Assembly (NCBI RefSeq): GCF_015670795.1
Contig: NZ_JADPCJ010000022.1
Span: 1 to 41,821 of the forward strand
Direction of reading: 5' to 3'
DNA length: 41,821 nt
DNA from: Collinsella aerofaciens
Lineage (GTDB): Bacteria; Actinomycetota; Coriobacteriia; Coriobacteriales; Coriobacteriaceae
Under the pieces are notes generated by a model, which did no database searches, was not told where the DNA came from, and saw only the letters and a list, made by a program, of their open reading frames with translations. Below are positions 18,579-26,463 of this stretch, piece by piece. The number at the start of each line of letters is the position of its first letter. The stretch's first letter is position 1. A program made the position numbers and the translations under genes.

Positions 18579-19406
18579 CTACTCGCCGAGCTTGGGATGC
18601 AGCAGCGACGGCGCAGCGCCGAGCAGCATCTTGGTGTAGGGGTCCTGAGGGTGCTGGAAGACCTGCTTGGCCTCGCCCTGCTCGACGATCTTGCCGCCAT
18701 TCATAACGATGATGTCGTCAGAGATATAGCGGACCGTCTGGATGTCATGGCTGATGAACACCATGGCCAGGCCGAGCTCCTTCTTAAGGTCGGTCAGCAG
18801 GTTCAGAATCTGCGCGCGGACCGAAACGTCCAGAGCCGAGGTGGGCTCGTCGGCGATGATGGCATCGGGGTTCAGCGACAGGGCGCGCGCAATTGCGACG
18901 CGCTGGCGCTGGCCGCCCGAAAGCTGGCCGGGAAGAACCTCGGCGGCGGAGCTGGGCAGACCGGTGAGCTCCAAGAGCTCCTTGACGCGCTTCTCCTGCT
19001 CGGCCTCGGTACCCAGGTTGTGGACGCGCATGGGGTCGAGCAGTTGCTCGCGAACGACCATGCGGGGATTGAGCGCCGTGGCCGGGTTCTGGAACACGAC
19101 CGAGATGACGCGACCCATGTGGCGACGGTCCCCGGCGGTACGTTTGGTAACGTCCTTGCCCTTAAAGTAGACCTTGCCGCTCGTGGGGGCCTGCAGGCCG
19201 CACATGACGTTGGCGGTGGTGGACTTTCCGCAACCGGACTCGCCGACGATGCCGATGGTCTGTCCGGGCATGAGCTTAATCGTTACACCCTGGACGGCGT
19301 GAACCAGGTTGGGGTGCAGAATCGAGCCGGTACGGGTCCTAAAGGTGACGTGGACGTCATCAAGGAAGATGATCGGCTCGACGCCGTTGACTGCGGTCTC
19401 GCTCAT
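18579..19406 (-). CDS. Opp/Dpp-type ABC transporter ATP-binding protein (sialic acid operon)
   Basis: This is the second ATPase of the operon's importer. The 275 residues hold Walker A GESGCGKST, Q-loop VFQNPATALNP, signature LSGGQRQR, Walker B IIADEPTSALD and switch ISHD. It stops soon after the DPYTKMLLGA segment and lacks the cysteine-bearing C-terminal extension of OppF-type proteins, so it is about 60 residues shorter than OppF at the left of the window. Its ATG abuts the stop of the upstream fusion gene. Sialic acid importers of the SatABCD type belong to this peptide/nickel family, which supports the proposed substrate. Confidence 0.88.
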   Translation of the reverse strand: MSETAVNGVEPIIFLDDVHVTFRTRTGSILHPNLVHAVQGVTIKLMPGQTIGIVGESGCGKSTTANVMCGLQAPTSGKVYFKGKDVTKRTAGDRRHMGRVISVVFQNPATALNPRMVVREQLLDPMRVHNLGTEAEQEKRVKELLELTGLPSSAAEVLPGQLSGGQRQRVAIARALSLNPDAIIADEPTSALDVSVRAQILNLLTDLKKELGLAMVFISHDIQTVRYISDDIIVMNGGKIVEQGEAKQVFQHPQDPYTKMLLGAAPSLLHPKLGE

Positions 19407-21422
19407 CTACATCACCTCCGCGTGAGGGGTCAAACCATTTGCCTTGAGCACCTCGTCGGGGAGCTCGGAATAGAAGTGCTCGGTGCCGGGCACGCGCTTG
19501 AAGACCGGACGGGTGTCCAGGCCAATGCGCGGATGGCTCGAGCGGGGTGCGAAGCGATCGCCCTTGGGGAAATCGCGCGGGCTCGGAACGGCGCCGGGCA
19601 CCTGGTGCAGGCGGCCCGAACCGCTCTCGATGGACAGGACGGAACCCAGAAGGCCGCGGGTGTACTCGTGAATCGGGTTGGTGAGCAGCTCCTTGGTGGG
19701 CGCCTGCTCGATAACCTGGCCGGCGTACATAACCGTGATGTTATGAGCGACCTCGGCGACCAGTGCCAGGTCGTGCGAAACGAAGATCATGGCAAAGCCG
19801 AGCTTGGCCTGAAGATCGTTAAGCAGCTTGATGACCTGCTTCTGGACGGTAACGTCCAGAGCGGTCGTGGGCTCGTCGCAGATGACCAGTTTGGGGTCGC
19901 GGGTAAGGGCCATAGCGATCAGAACGCGCTGACGCTGACCACCGGAAAGCTCATGCGGATAGCTCTCGAGCGTACGCTTGGGGTCGAGGCCCACGAGCTC
20001 CAGGAGCTCCTCGGCGCTACGGGTACCGCCGCGCTTGGTGAGCTGCTTCATCTGGGCGGAAATGAGCATGGAGGGGTTGAGCGAGGACAGGGCGTCCTGA
20101 TAGACCATGGCGATATCGGTACCGCGCAGGCCGAACCACTCCTTCTTGCTCATCTTGAGCAGGTCGCGGCCCTCCCAGAGAACCTCACCGGAAAGATGCT
20201 CGTCATCGTCGGTCAGGCCCATGATGGCCAGCGTGGTGATGGACTTACCGCAGCCGGACTCACCGACCAGGCCCATGGTCTGGCCAGGACGGACATCAAA
20301 GTTGACATGATCGACGACGTTGATATCACCGTGGTGCTCAAACTGGATGCAGAAATCACGGACCGAAAGGATCGGCTCAACGGACTCATCGGGCACATGG
20401 CGGTCGTTACGCTTGAGCTCGACATCGCGCAGGGCGCCAAGACGGGCGGACAGGGACTGAGCCTGCTCCTTGTAAGCGCGAACAGGGTCGGAGACCAGCA
20501 GGTCGGCCTCGCGGCGCTTGGAGGAATCGGTCGGATCCAGGGCGGCGGAGGGAGCAGCGGCCATGGCGTCGGTAATGCCCTCGGAGAGGATGTTGAGCGC
20601 CAGGCAGGTGATCATGATAGCCAGACCCGGGAACAGCGCCTGCCACCAACGGCCAGCGAGCACGCCACCGCGGGCGTCGGCGAGGATGTTGCCCCAGGTA
20701 GCGGTGGGCTCCTGGATACCAGCGCCGATAAAGGTCAGCGAGGCCTCGAAGATGATGGCGTCGGCGACCAGGGTAACGGTGAAGACCATGATCGGGGCGA
20801 TGCAGTTACGCAGAACATGCTTGATCAAAATCCACGGAGCCTTGGCGCCGGAAACGATGACCGCGCGGACATAGTCCTCGCCGTACTCGGACACGATGTT
20901 GGCGCGCACGATACGGGCAATCTGCGGAGTGTACATAAAGCCAATGGCGAAGATGATCGACGGCACGGAATTGCCCAGGATGGAGACGAAGACGGCAGCG
21001 AGGGCGATGCCCGGGATGGACATGATGATGTCCAGGATGCGCATGATCGCCTCGGAAACGGACTTGCGCGAAACCGCCGCGAGGGCGCCCACGACCGAGC
21101 CGCAGACCAGAGCCATGGCAGTAGCACCGAAGCCGATGATCAGCGAGTAACGGCCACCGTAAAGCATACGCGACAGGATGTCGCGGCCCTTATCGTCGGT
21201 ACCGAAGATAAATCCATTGCCGGGAGCCTGGCGAGCAGTGAAAATCTCGACCGGGCTATAGGGGGCAAGAAGGGGCGCCAGAATCGCGGTCAGGGCGACC
21301 AACACCAGCACGACGGCGGCAATCTTAGAAGACAGCGTCATCTTCTTCCAGCCACCGAGCTTGAGCCCCTTGGAGGCAGCCTTCTCGAGCTGCTCGGTTT
21401 GCTTCTCTCGAATCTTTACCAT
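19407..21422 (-). CDS. Fused ABC permease-ATPase (DppC + DppD type)
   Basis: One 671-residue chain joins two importer subunits. Residues 30-290 are a DppC-like permease with FGTDDKGRDILSRMLYGG (73-90) and an EAA loop near EYGEDYVRAVIVSGAKAP. A charged linker follows (300-345). Residues 350-600 are an ABC ATPase with Walker A GESGCGKS (387-394), LSGGQ (492-496) and Walker B LVICDEP (512-518). The C-terminal tail aligns with the Opp/Dpp extension, but FAPRC reads FAPRSSHP and the other cysteines are missing. The fusion fixes permease and ATPase 1:1. It lies 3 bases after the DppB-type gene. Confidence 0.9.
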   Translation of the reverse strand: MVKIREKQTEQLEKAASKGLKLGGWKKMTLSSKIAAVVLVLVALTAILAPLLAPYSPVEIFTARQAPGNGFIFGTDDKGRDILSRMLYGGRYSLIIGFGATAMALVCGSVVGALAAVSRKSVSEAIMRILDIIMSIPGIALAAVFVSILGNSVPSIIFAIGFMYTPQIARIVRANIVSEYGEDYVRAVIVSGAKAPWILIKHVLRNCIAPIMVFTVTLVADAIIFEASLTFIGAGIQEPTATWGNILADARGGVLAGRWWQALFPGLAIMITCLALNILSEGITDAMAAAPSAALDPTDSSKRREADLLVSDPVRAYKEQAQSLSARLGALRDVELKRNDRHVPDESVEPILSVRDFCIQFEHHGDINVVDHVNFDVRPGQTMGLVGESGCGKSITTLAIMGLTDDDEHLSGEVLWEGRDLLKMSKKEWFGLRGTDIAMVYQDALSSLNPSMLISAQMKQLTKRGGTRSAEELLELVGLDPKRTLESYPHELSGGQRQRVLIAMALTRDPKLVICDEPTTALDVTVQKQVIKLLNDLQAKLGFAMIFVSHDLALVAEVAHNITVMYAGQVIEQAPTKELLTNPIHEYTRGLLGSVLSIESGSGRLHQVPGAVPSPRDFPKGDRFAPRSSHPRIGLDTRPVFKRVPGTEHFYSELPDEVLKANGLTPHAEVM

Positions 21423-21425
21423 AAT

Positions 21426-22382
21426 CTACACCGTCCTGATGCGCGGGTTGATGAGCAGGTAGAGCATGTCAACCACGATGTTGATGATGATGAAGGCAAG
21501 AGCAACGACGATGACGACGCCCTGAACCAGGTTCGCCTCGTTGCCCTGAACGCCCTGCAGAATCGCAGTACCCATGCCGGGGAGGTTGAAGATGACCTCG
21601 ATGACGACGGCGCCGCCCATAAGGTAACCGATCTTAAGACCGAGGGTGGTGACCGGGGTGATCAGCGCGTTGCGCAAAACGTTGATGCCGACGACGACCT
21701 TCTCGGGAACGCCGGCGCCACGGGCCATGCGGACGTAGTCCTTGTCGAGCTCCTCAACCATGGCGGTACGCACGATACGAGTCATCTGGCCCGTCAGCGG
21801 GAATGCCAGAGCGATAGCGGGCATGATCATACGTCCCAGATAGCCAGCCGGGTTGGTGGTGAAGTGAGGCAGAGCACCGGATGCCGGGAGCACCTTAAGG
21901 TAGGAAGAGAACAGCAGAATCAACAGAACGGCAAGCCAGAACGACGGGGTTGCCAAGCCGGCGATGGAAAAGACGCGGATCACTTGGTCCGGCCATTTAT
22001 CGCGATACAGTGCCGCGATGACGCCGAGCAAAAACGAGACGACCGCGCCGATGGCAAGACCGATGAAGGTCAGCTGCATCGTGACGGGCAGGGCCGTGGA
22101 GATGCGCTTGGCAACGGAGTTGCGAGCAGCACCATAGGTGCCCATGTCACCATGGATCAGATCGCCCATGTAGCGCACGTAGCGCACGGGCCAGGGGTCG
22201 TCCAGACCATACTTCTCATGGTACTCGGCAACCGCCTCGGGCGAGGCACCGTCACCCAACGCCGTATAGGCGGGGTCGGTCTTGGAGAACGACATAAGGA
22301 AGAACACCAGGACGGTGACGCCCAATGCCATGATCGGCAGCGCCACGAGACGCCTTCCAATCAAACGTAGAAAGTTGTTCAC
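21426..22382 (-). CDS. DppB-type ABC transporter permease (sialic acid operon)
   Basis: This permease has 318 residues. The start is a GTG at 22382 that follows AAAGGGGAG and gives VNNFLRLIGRRLVALPIMALG, the typical DppB/OppB first span. An upstream ATG-equivalent start would add 11 unlikely residues. The YGLDDPWPVRYVRYMGDLIHGDMG loop and an EAA loop near DYVRMARGAGVPEKVV are family features. It pairs with the permease half of the downstream fusion protein. A stem-loop precedes it, so its level may be lower than that of the binding protein. Confidence 0.9.
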   Translation of the reverse strand: MNNFLRLIGRRLVALPIMALGVTVLVFFLMSFSKTDPAYTALGDGASPEAVAEYHEKYGLDDPWPVRYVRYMGDLIHGDMGTYGAARNSVAKRISTALPVTMQLTFIGLAIGAVVSFLLGVIAALYRDKWPDQVIRVFSIAGLATPSFWLAVLLILLFSSYLKVLPASGALPHFTTNPAGYLGRMIMPAIALAFPLTGQMTRIVRTAMVEELDKDYVRMARGAGVPEKVVVGINVLRNALITPVTTLGLKIGYLMGGAVVIEVIFNLPGMGTAILQGVQGNEANLVQGVVIVVALAFIIINIVVDMLYLLINPRIRTV

Positions 22383-22443
22383 GTTCTCTCCCCTTTCTTT
22401 TGTCGGTAGGACCAACTGGTATATGAGTATGGATACTCATTAC

Positions 22444-22478
22444 AAGACCCGAGCGACATCGAGGCCGCCCGGGTCTTT
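22444..22478 (-). terminator. Stem-loop between binding-protein and permease genes
   Basis: The 8-bp stem AAGACCCG / CGGGTCTT has a loop of about 18 bases. On the minus strand it is followed by GTAATG, a poor U-tract; the + strand has TTTGTTT. It mirrors the hairpin after oppA and probably attenuates transcription or stabilises the binding-protein mRNA. Confidence 0.5.
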
Positions 22479-22537
22479 GTTTCAACTATGAGGACGTTGC
22501 CTTACGACCGACGCCCCACATATGACTCAAACGAGTC

Positions 22538-24151
22538 TTAGGCCTTGACGGTCGCGACGCCCCTGAAGGACATGCTCGTCGTGCCGATGCCCTTGAAGCC
22601 ATCGAGGGCCTCGCCGTTGGGCGCGGTAGACGGATCGTCCCAGGAAGCGGAGACGGTCTTGACGTGGACAACGGGGTACAGAACAGCGTTGTCGGCGATG
22701 ATGTCGAAGCACTCGTTCCACTTCTTCTGCTGCTCGTCGCCCTCGGCGGCAAGAGCCTCGTCCATGAGACCGTGGAGCTTCTCCCACTCAGCGGACTCCT
22801 TCCACGGGCAACGGGTCTGCATCCAGACGTTGTCGCCGTACCACCAGTTGAGCAGCAGGTCGGGGTCAGCGCCGAAGCAGGACGGATCGCCAGGGGCAAG
22901 GAGGATATCGTAGGCCTCGCCGCCGTCGATGGCAGCGTAGGTGGCCGGCGAGGTATCGGTCTGGATGGTCACCTCGAAGCCGAGAGCGTCGAGGTCGTTC
23001 TTGACCTGGGCGGCCATGCCCTTAATCTGCTCGTTGTCGGTGGTGCGCAGGGTGATGGCACCCGGGGTGATGCCGGACTCCTCGATGAGCTTCTTGGCCT
23101 TCTTGGCGTCGGTCTTGTACACCGTGGAAGCCTCATGATAGTTGGTGAAGCTCTTGGGCAGGTAGCAGCTGGCAGCGGTGGCAAGGCCGGCGAAGGTGTT
23201 GGTGATCATCTTCTCGGTGTCGAGCGCGTACATGACGGCCTGACGGACCTTGACGTTGTTCCAAGGCTCCTTGGCGACGTTGAACATGATGAAGCGGGTG
23301 CCGAAGCCCTGGACGTTGTCGATCTTGCAGCCAGCGCTCTCGAGCTGGTCGACGGCGTCAGCGGTGACGAGCTCCATAACGAGCGTGGAGCCTTCCTGCT
23401 GGGCGGTAACGCGAGCGGTGGGGTCGGTCAGGATGCTGTACTGGATCTTCTTATCCTCGGCAGCATACTCACCGTTGTACTCGGGGTTGGGAACCAGGGT
23501 GATCTCGGTATCGGAGATAGAGTCGTACATCCAGGGGCCGGAACCGATCGGCTGCTTGGCGCGATCCTCCTCGGACTGAGTAGCCGGGGTAACACGGATG
23601 ATGGCCAGACGATCCTTGAGCAGGGAGAAGTTGGGGACCTTGGTCTTGACCGTTACAGTGCTGGCATCCTTGGCCTCGATGGACTCGAAGGGCTGGAAGA
23701 ACGGAGCATAGGTAGCGGAAGCAGCGCAAGCGGTGTAGGAAGCGACGACGTCGTCAGCAGTGACCTCGGTACCATCGGAGAACTTGGCGCCCTTGCGGAT
23801 GGTGACCTCGAAGGTAGTGTCGTCCACGGACTTGGGATCGTCGGTGGCGAGCTCGTTGAAGGTGCTGTAGTCGTGGTAATCGATGCCGTAGAGACCCTCG
23901 ACGACGTGCCAGTTAGCACCCAGGCCCACAGCGGAGCCGGTGCTGGCGGGATCGAAGCTGGACGGAGCGTAAGCGGAACCAGCGGTAATCACACCGCCGC
24001 CACGGTTGGCGGAATCGGCGGAACCGGAAGCGGAACCCTCGTCGTTGGAGCTGCCACCGCAGCCGGTGAGACCAAGCCCTGCGACAGCAGCGACGCTGCC
24101 GGTGAGGCCGAGGAACGAACGCCTGGACATACCCTTGTTGATGATGGCCAT
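22538..24151 (-). CDS. Solute-binding lipoprotein, SBP family 5 (probable sialic acid binder)
   Basis: It is the 537-residue capture subunit of the importer. The ATG at 24151 follows AGGAG. The signal peptide MSRRSFLGLTGSVAAVAG has a twin-arginine motif (SRRSFLGL) and a lipobox LTGC, so export as a Tat-type lipoprotein is likely. The mature part shows SBP_bac_5 features, including the GAKFSDGTEVTADDVVASY region. The ligand cannot be read from sequence; sialic acid is inferred from the downstream nan genes, and peptides remain possible. It is the first gene of the operon and follows a 365-base upstream region with several inverted repeats. Confidence 0.85.
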   Translation of the reverse strand: MAIINKGMSRRSFLGLTGSVAAVAGLGLTGCGGSSNDEGSASGSADSANRGGGVITAGSAYAPSSFDPASTGSAVGLGANWHVVEGLYGIDYHDYSTFNELATDDPKSVDDTTFEVTIRKGAKFSDGTEVTADDVVASYTACAASATYAPFFQPFESIEAKDASTVTVKTKVPNFSLLKDRLAIIRVTPATQSEEDRAKQPIGSGPWMYDSISDTEITLVPNPEYNGEYAAEDKKIQYSILTDPTARVTAQQEGSTLVMELVTADAVDQLESAGCKIDNVQGFGTRFIMFNVAKEPWNNVKVRQAVMYALDTEKMITNTFAGLATAASCYLPKSFTNYHEASTVYKTDAKKAKKLIEESGITPGAITLRTTDNEQIKGMAAQVKNDLDALGFEVTIQTDTSPATYAAIDGGEAYDILLAPGDPSCFGADPDLLLNWWYGDNVWMQTRCPWKESAEWEKLHGLMDEALAAEGDEQQKKWNECFDIIADNAVLYPVVHVKTVSASWDDPSTAPNGEALDGFKGIGTTSMSFRGVATVKA

Positions 24152-24287
24152 GTCTTCTCCTATCAATAGAGAATCTTACCCGGGAGCACCTAGACTTGCC
24201 CCCGCGCAACTTGCGGACGATATATACCTTACCTACCGACGAACCCAACTGAGGTGCCGCGCTCGGCGACCGATACATACATACGCT

Positions 24288-24310
24288 TGAACGGTATTTA
24301 CTACCGTTCA
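24288..24310. promoter_or_regulatory. Perfect 9-5-9 inverted repeat, operator candidate
   Basis: TGAACGGTA and TACCGTTCA flank TTTAC, about 140 bases before the binding-protein start. Length and symmetry suit a dimeric repressor of the GntR or similar type; no regulator gene lies in the window. As RNA it could also form a short hairpin. Confidence 0.5.
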
Positions 24311-24414
24311 CCGAATTCATTGACAAACGATTCGCCAGACAGTATGTATCGACGAGGTGAGATATCAGTCATCGTCAACCCGCAGGATAGCAGGGTTGTT
24401 CACCATGGCTAGTC

Positions 24415-24422
24415 AAACGTTT
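24415..24422. promoter_or_regulatory. AAACGTTT core, LacI-type site candidate
   Basis: The minus strand reads CTAAAACGTTTGAC. The 8-bp palindromic core equals that of the 14-bp site upstream of gapA (11708-11721). It is short enough to arise by chance. Confidence 0.3.
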
Positions 24423-24464
24423 TAGCGTTAATAAAACCCGAAATCGACAGGTAATCGCCGCGAA

Positions 24465-24490
24465 ATAAATGATTGAAAATCGGCCAATCA
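24465..24490 (-). terminator. Weak terminator candidate after uvrC
   Basis: TGATTG / CAATCA forms a 6-bp stem with a 9-base loop and is followed on the minus strand by TTTATTT. It lies 27 bases after the uvrC stop. The stem is weak. Confidence 0.35.
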
Positions 24491-24516
24491 TGTATATCAG
24501 TTGTTTAGAAGCACGT

Positions 24517-26463
24517 TTAGTTTTCGGAACGGTTGGCCGATGCCTGGGCGCGTTCGGCATTCCATGCAACAAGTGCCTCGTGGACCGCTTTGGCGACATC
24601 GGCCGGAACGCCTCGAACTTCCGCGATCTCTTGCTCGCTCGCCGCGCGCAAACGCTTCATCGAGCCAAAATGGCGCATAAGGGCACGTTTTCTGGTGGGT
24701 CCCACGCCTGGAACGTCATCGAGTACCGAAACCGTCATGGCTTTATCGCGCAATTCGCGATGGAACGTGATGGCAAAACGGTGCGATTCATCGCGCACCT
24801 GTTTGATTAGATAGAGCGACGCGGACCCGGTCGGAAGCACGACTGGAGTCTCGTCCCAAGGCACGAAAACCTCCTCATCGGCCTTTGCCAAGCCACAAAC
24901 TGGTATATCGAGCCCAAGAGCCTCAAGTTGCTTGATCGCAGCGGTCAATTGCGGCTTACCGCCATCGACAACGAGCAAATCGGGGCGCGATCCAAAGCGC
25001 TCGTCGGCCATGCGCTCGGGAGCATAGCGTCGTCCCAAAACCTCGGACATCGACACGAAGTCGTTTGCCTCGTCCAATTCGGCCTGAATTTTAAAACGAC
25101 GGTACTGGCTCTTGTCGGCGCGTCCGTTGGTAAACACCACCATCGAGGCGACGGTAAAGGTTCCGTGCAGCGTCGAGATATCGAAGCACTCGATACGCAT
25201 CGGCGGCGCTGGCAGCGCCAGCGCGCTTTCGAGCTCCAGGAGCGCCTGATTGGTGCGGTCGTCAGCGTACCCCGTTCGCATCATGTAGCGCATGAGGGCA
25301 TGGCGCGCATTTTTGGATGCCATATCGAGCAAACGGTGCTTTTCGCCACGCTGCGGCCTATGGAGATGGCAGGAACGCTCGCGCTTGCCCGCAAGCCATT
25401 CCCCCAGCGCCTCCGCATCCTCAAGCTCGACGGAAAGGTTGACCTCAGCTGGAATATCAGCCGTCTCGTCGTAATAGCGCTTAAGAAAGCCCGACTGGAG
25501 CTCTTCCTCGTCAACATCAAGACCCTTGTCGAGAATGAACTCGCAGGTGCGAACTGTTCGGCCCTCGCGAACGACGAAGACGCAAGCGGCGGAGATGGTC
25601 TCCTCGCGATAGAACCCGATGACATCGATATCGACACTGGAGGGAAAAACGACTTGCTGACGATCGTCCAGACCCCTGATGACCTCCAAACGACGTTTGA
25701 CGCGTGCCGCGCGCTCAAAGTCGAGCGCCTCGGCGGCATCCGTCATCTCGGAGGTCAGCTCATCGACGACATCCTTGCGATGGCCCGACAAAAAGCGCTC
25801 GACACGCTTGACGTTCTTGGCATAGTCTGCCGGGGAAATCGCGCCGACACACGCACCCGGGCCGCGCCCGACATGGTAGTCAAAGCAGGGACGCCCGTTT
25901 TGCGCGCAAATCATATTGACGATGTCTTCCTCGCCCTTGTGGGACTCAACGATACGGCGACAACGACGCCACTCCGCACAGGATGCGGAGCAGATGGGAA
26001 TAACCTTGCGCAGCGTATCTATCGTCTCACGTGCCGCACGGCTATCGGTATAGGGTCCAAAATAGCGCGTTCCCGGCTTATGACGCTCACGCGTATATTT
26101 GATAGCGGGATACAGGTCGCCCTTTGTAATGGCGATAAAGGGGTAGCTCTTGTCATCCTTGAGGTCGACGTTAAAGTACGGATGGTACTGACCAATCAAA
26201 TTGCGCTCGAGCACCAACGCCTCATGCTCGGTCTCCACCACGATATAGTCAAAGCTCGCCACCAGCTGCATCATCAGCGGAATCTTTTGACGCTCATCCT
26301 GCAGTGTCACGTATTGACGCATGCGGGCGCGTAGGTTTTTCGCCTTGCCCACGTAGATGACATCGCCCTTGGCATCCTTCCAAAGGTAGCATCCGGGCTG
26401 TGTGGGAACGCGCGAAACCTGCTCGGCAAGCGTTGGAATGTTGTCGTGACCGGCCACGCGCAC
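24517..26463 (-). CDS. uvrC: Excinuclease ABC subunit C
   Basis: UvrC makes both incisions in nucleotide excision repair. Its 648 residues show the GIY-YIG nuclease at the N-terminus (PGCYLWKDAKGDVIYVGKAK, with Arg in LRARMRQYV), a UVR domain that contacts UvrB (around ALDFERAARVKRRLEVI), an RNase H-like nuclease domain (RIECFDISTLHGT and LLVVDGGKPQL) and a C-terminal helix-hairpin-helix pair (VPGVGPTRKRALMRHFGS). The GTG at 26463 abuts the murJ stop; GTG 26457 is an alternative. uvrA and uvrB lie within the next 14 kb. Confidence 0.96.
   Translation of the reverse strand: MRVAGHDNIPTLAEQVSRVPTQPGCYLWKDAKGDVIYVGKAKNLRARMRQYVTLQDERQKIPLMMQLVASFDYIVVETEHEALVLERNLIGQYHPYFNVDLKDDKSYPFIAITKGDLYPAIKYTRERHKPGTRYFGPYTDSRAARETIDTLRKVIPICSASCAEWRRCRRIVESHKGEEDIVNMICAQNGRPCFDYHVGRGPGACVGAISPADYAKNVKRVERFLSGHRKDVVDELTSEMTDAAEALDFERAARVKRRLEVIRGLDDRQQVVFPSSVDIDVIGFYREETISAACVFVVREGRTVRTCEFILDKGLDVDEEELQSGFLKRYYDETADIPAEVNLSVELEDAEALGEWLAGKRERSCHLHRPQRGEKHRLLDMASKNARHALMRYMMRTGYADDRTNQALLELESALALPAPPMRIECFDISTLHGTFTVASMVVFTNGRADKSQYRRFKIQAELDEANDFVSMSEVLGRRYAPERMADERFGSRPDLLVVDGGKPQLTAAIKQLEALGLDIPVCGLAKADEEVFVPWDETPVVLPTGSASLYLIKQVRDESHRFAITFHRELRDKAMTVSVLDDVPGVGPTRKRALMRHFGSMKRLRAASEQEIAEVRGVPADVAKAVHEALVAWNAERAQASANRSEN

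Larger units (their letters stand above)
24152..24516 (-). promoter_or_regulatory. 365-base control region upstream of the sialic acid operon
   Basis: There is no credible gene in this AT-richer stretch. It holds the palindrome TGAACGGTA-TTTAC-TACCGTTCA (24288-24310), a perfect inverted repeat CGATACATAC (24271-24280) with GTATGTATCG (24342-24351), and an AAACGTTT core (24415-24422). On the minus strand TTGTCA lies just upstream of the palindrome, so a promoter there would be covered by a repressor bound to it. A TATATA at about 24220 is another possible -10. The region also receives the end of uvrC transcription. Confidence 0.5.

Noticed and set aside
18492..22370. A 1292-codon open frame on the plus strand opposite the importer genes
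   Set aside because: It is an antisense shadow of GC-rich coding DNA. The translation is low in complexity (Asp, Gly, His, Val rich), has no domain motifs and overlaps four well-supported genes.
24250..24275. CTGAGGTGCCGC, identical over 12 bases to the 5' block of RNA copy 1
   Set aside because: No partner arm follows and the next conserved positions do not match, so it is not counted as a third copy. It may be a remnant.
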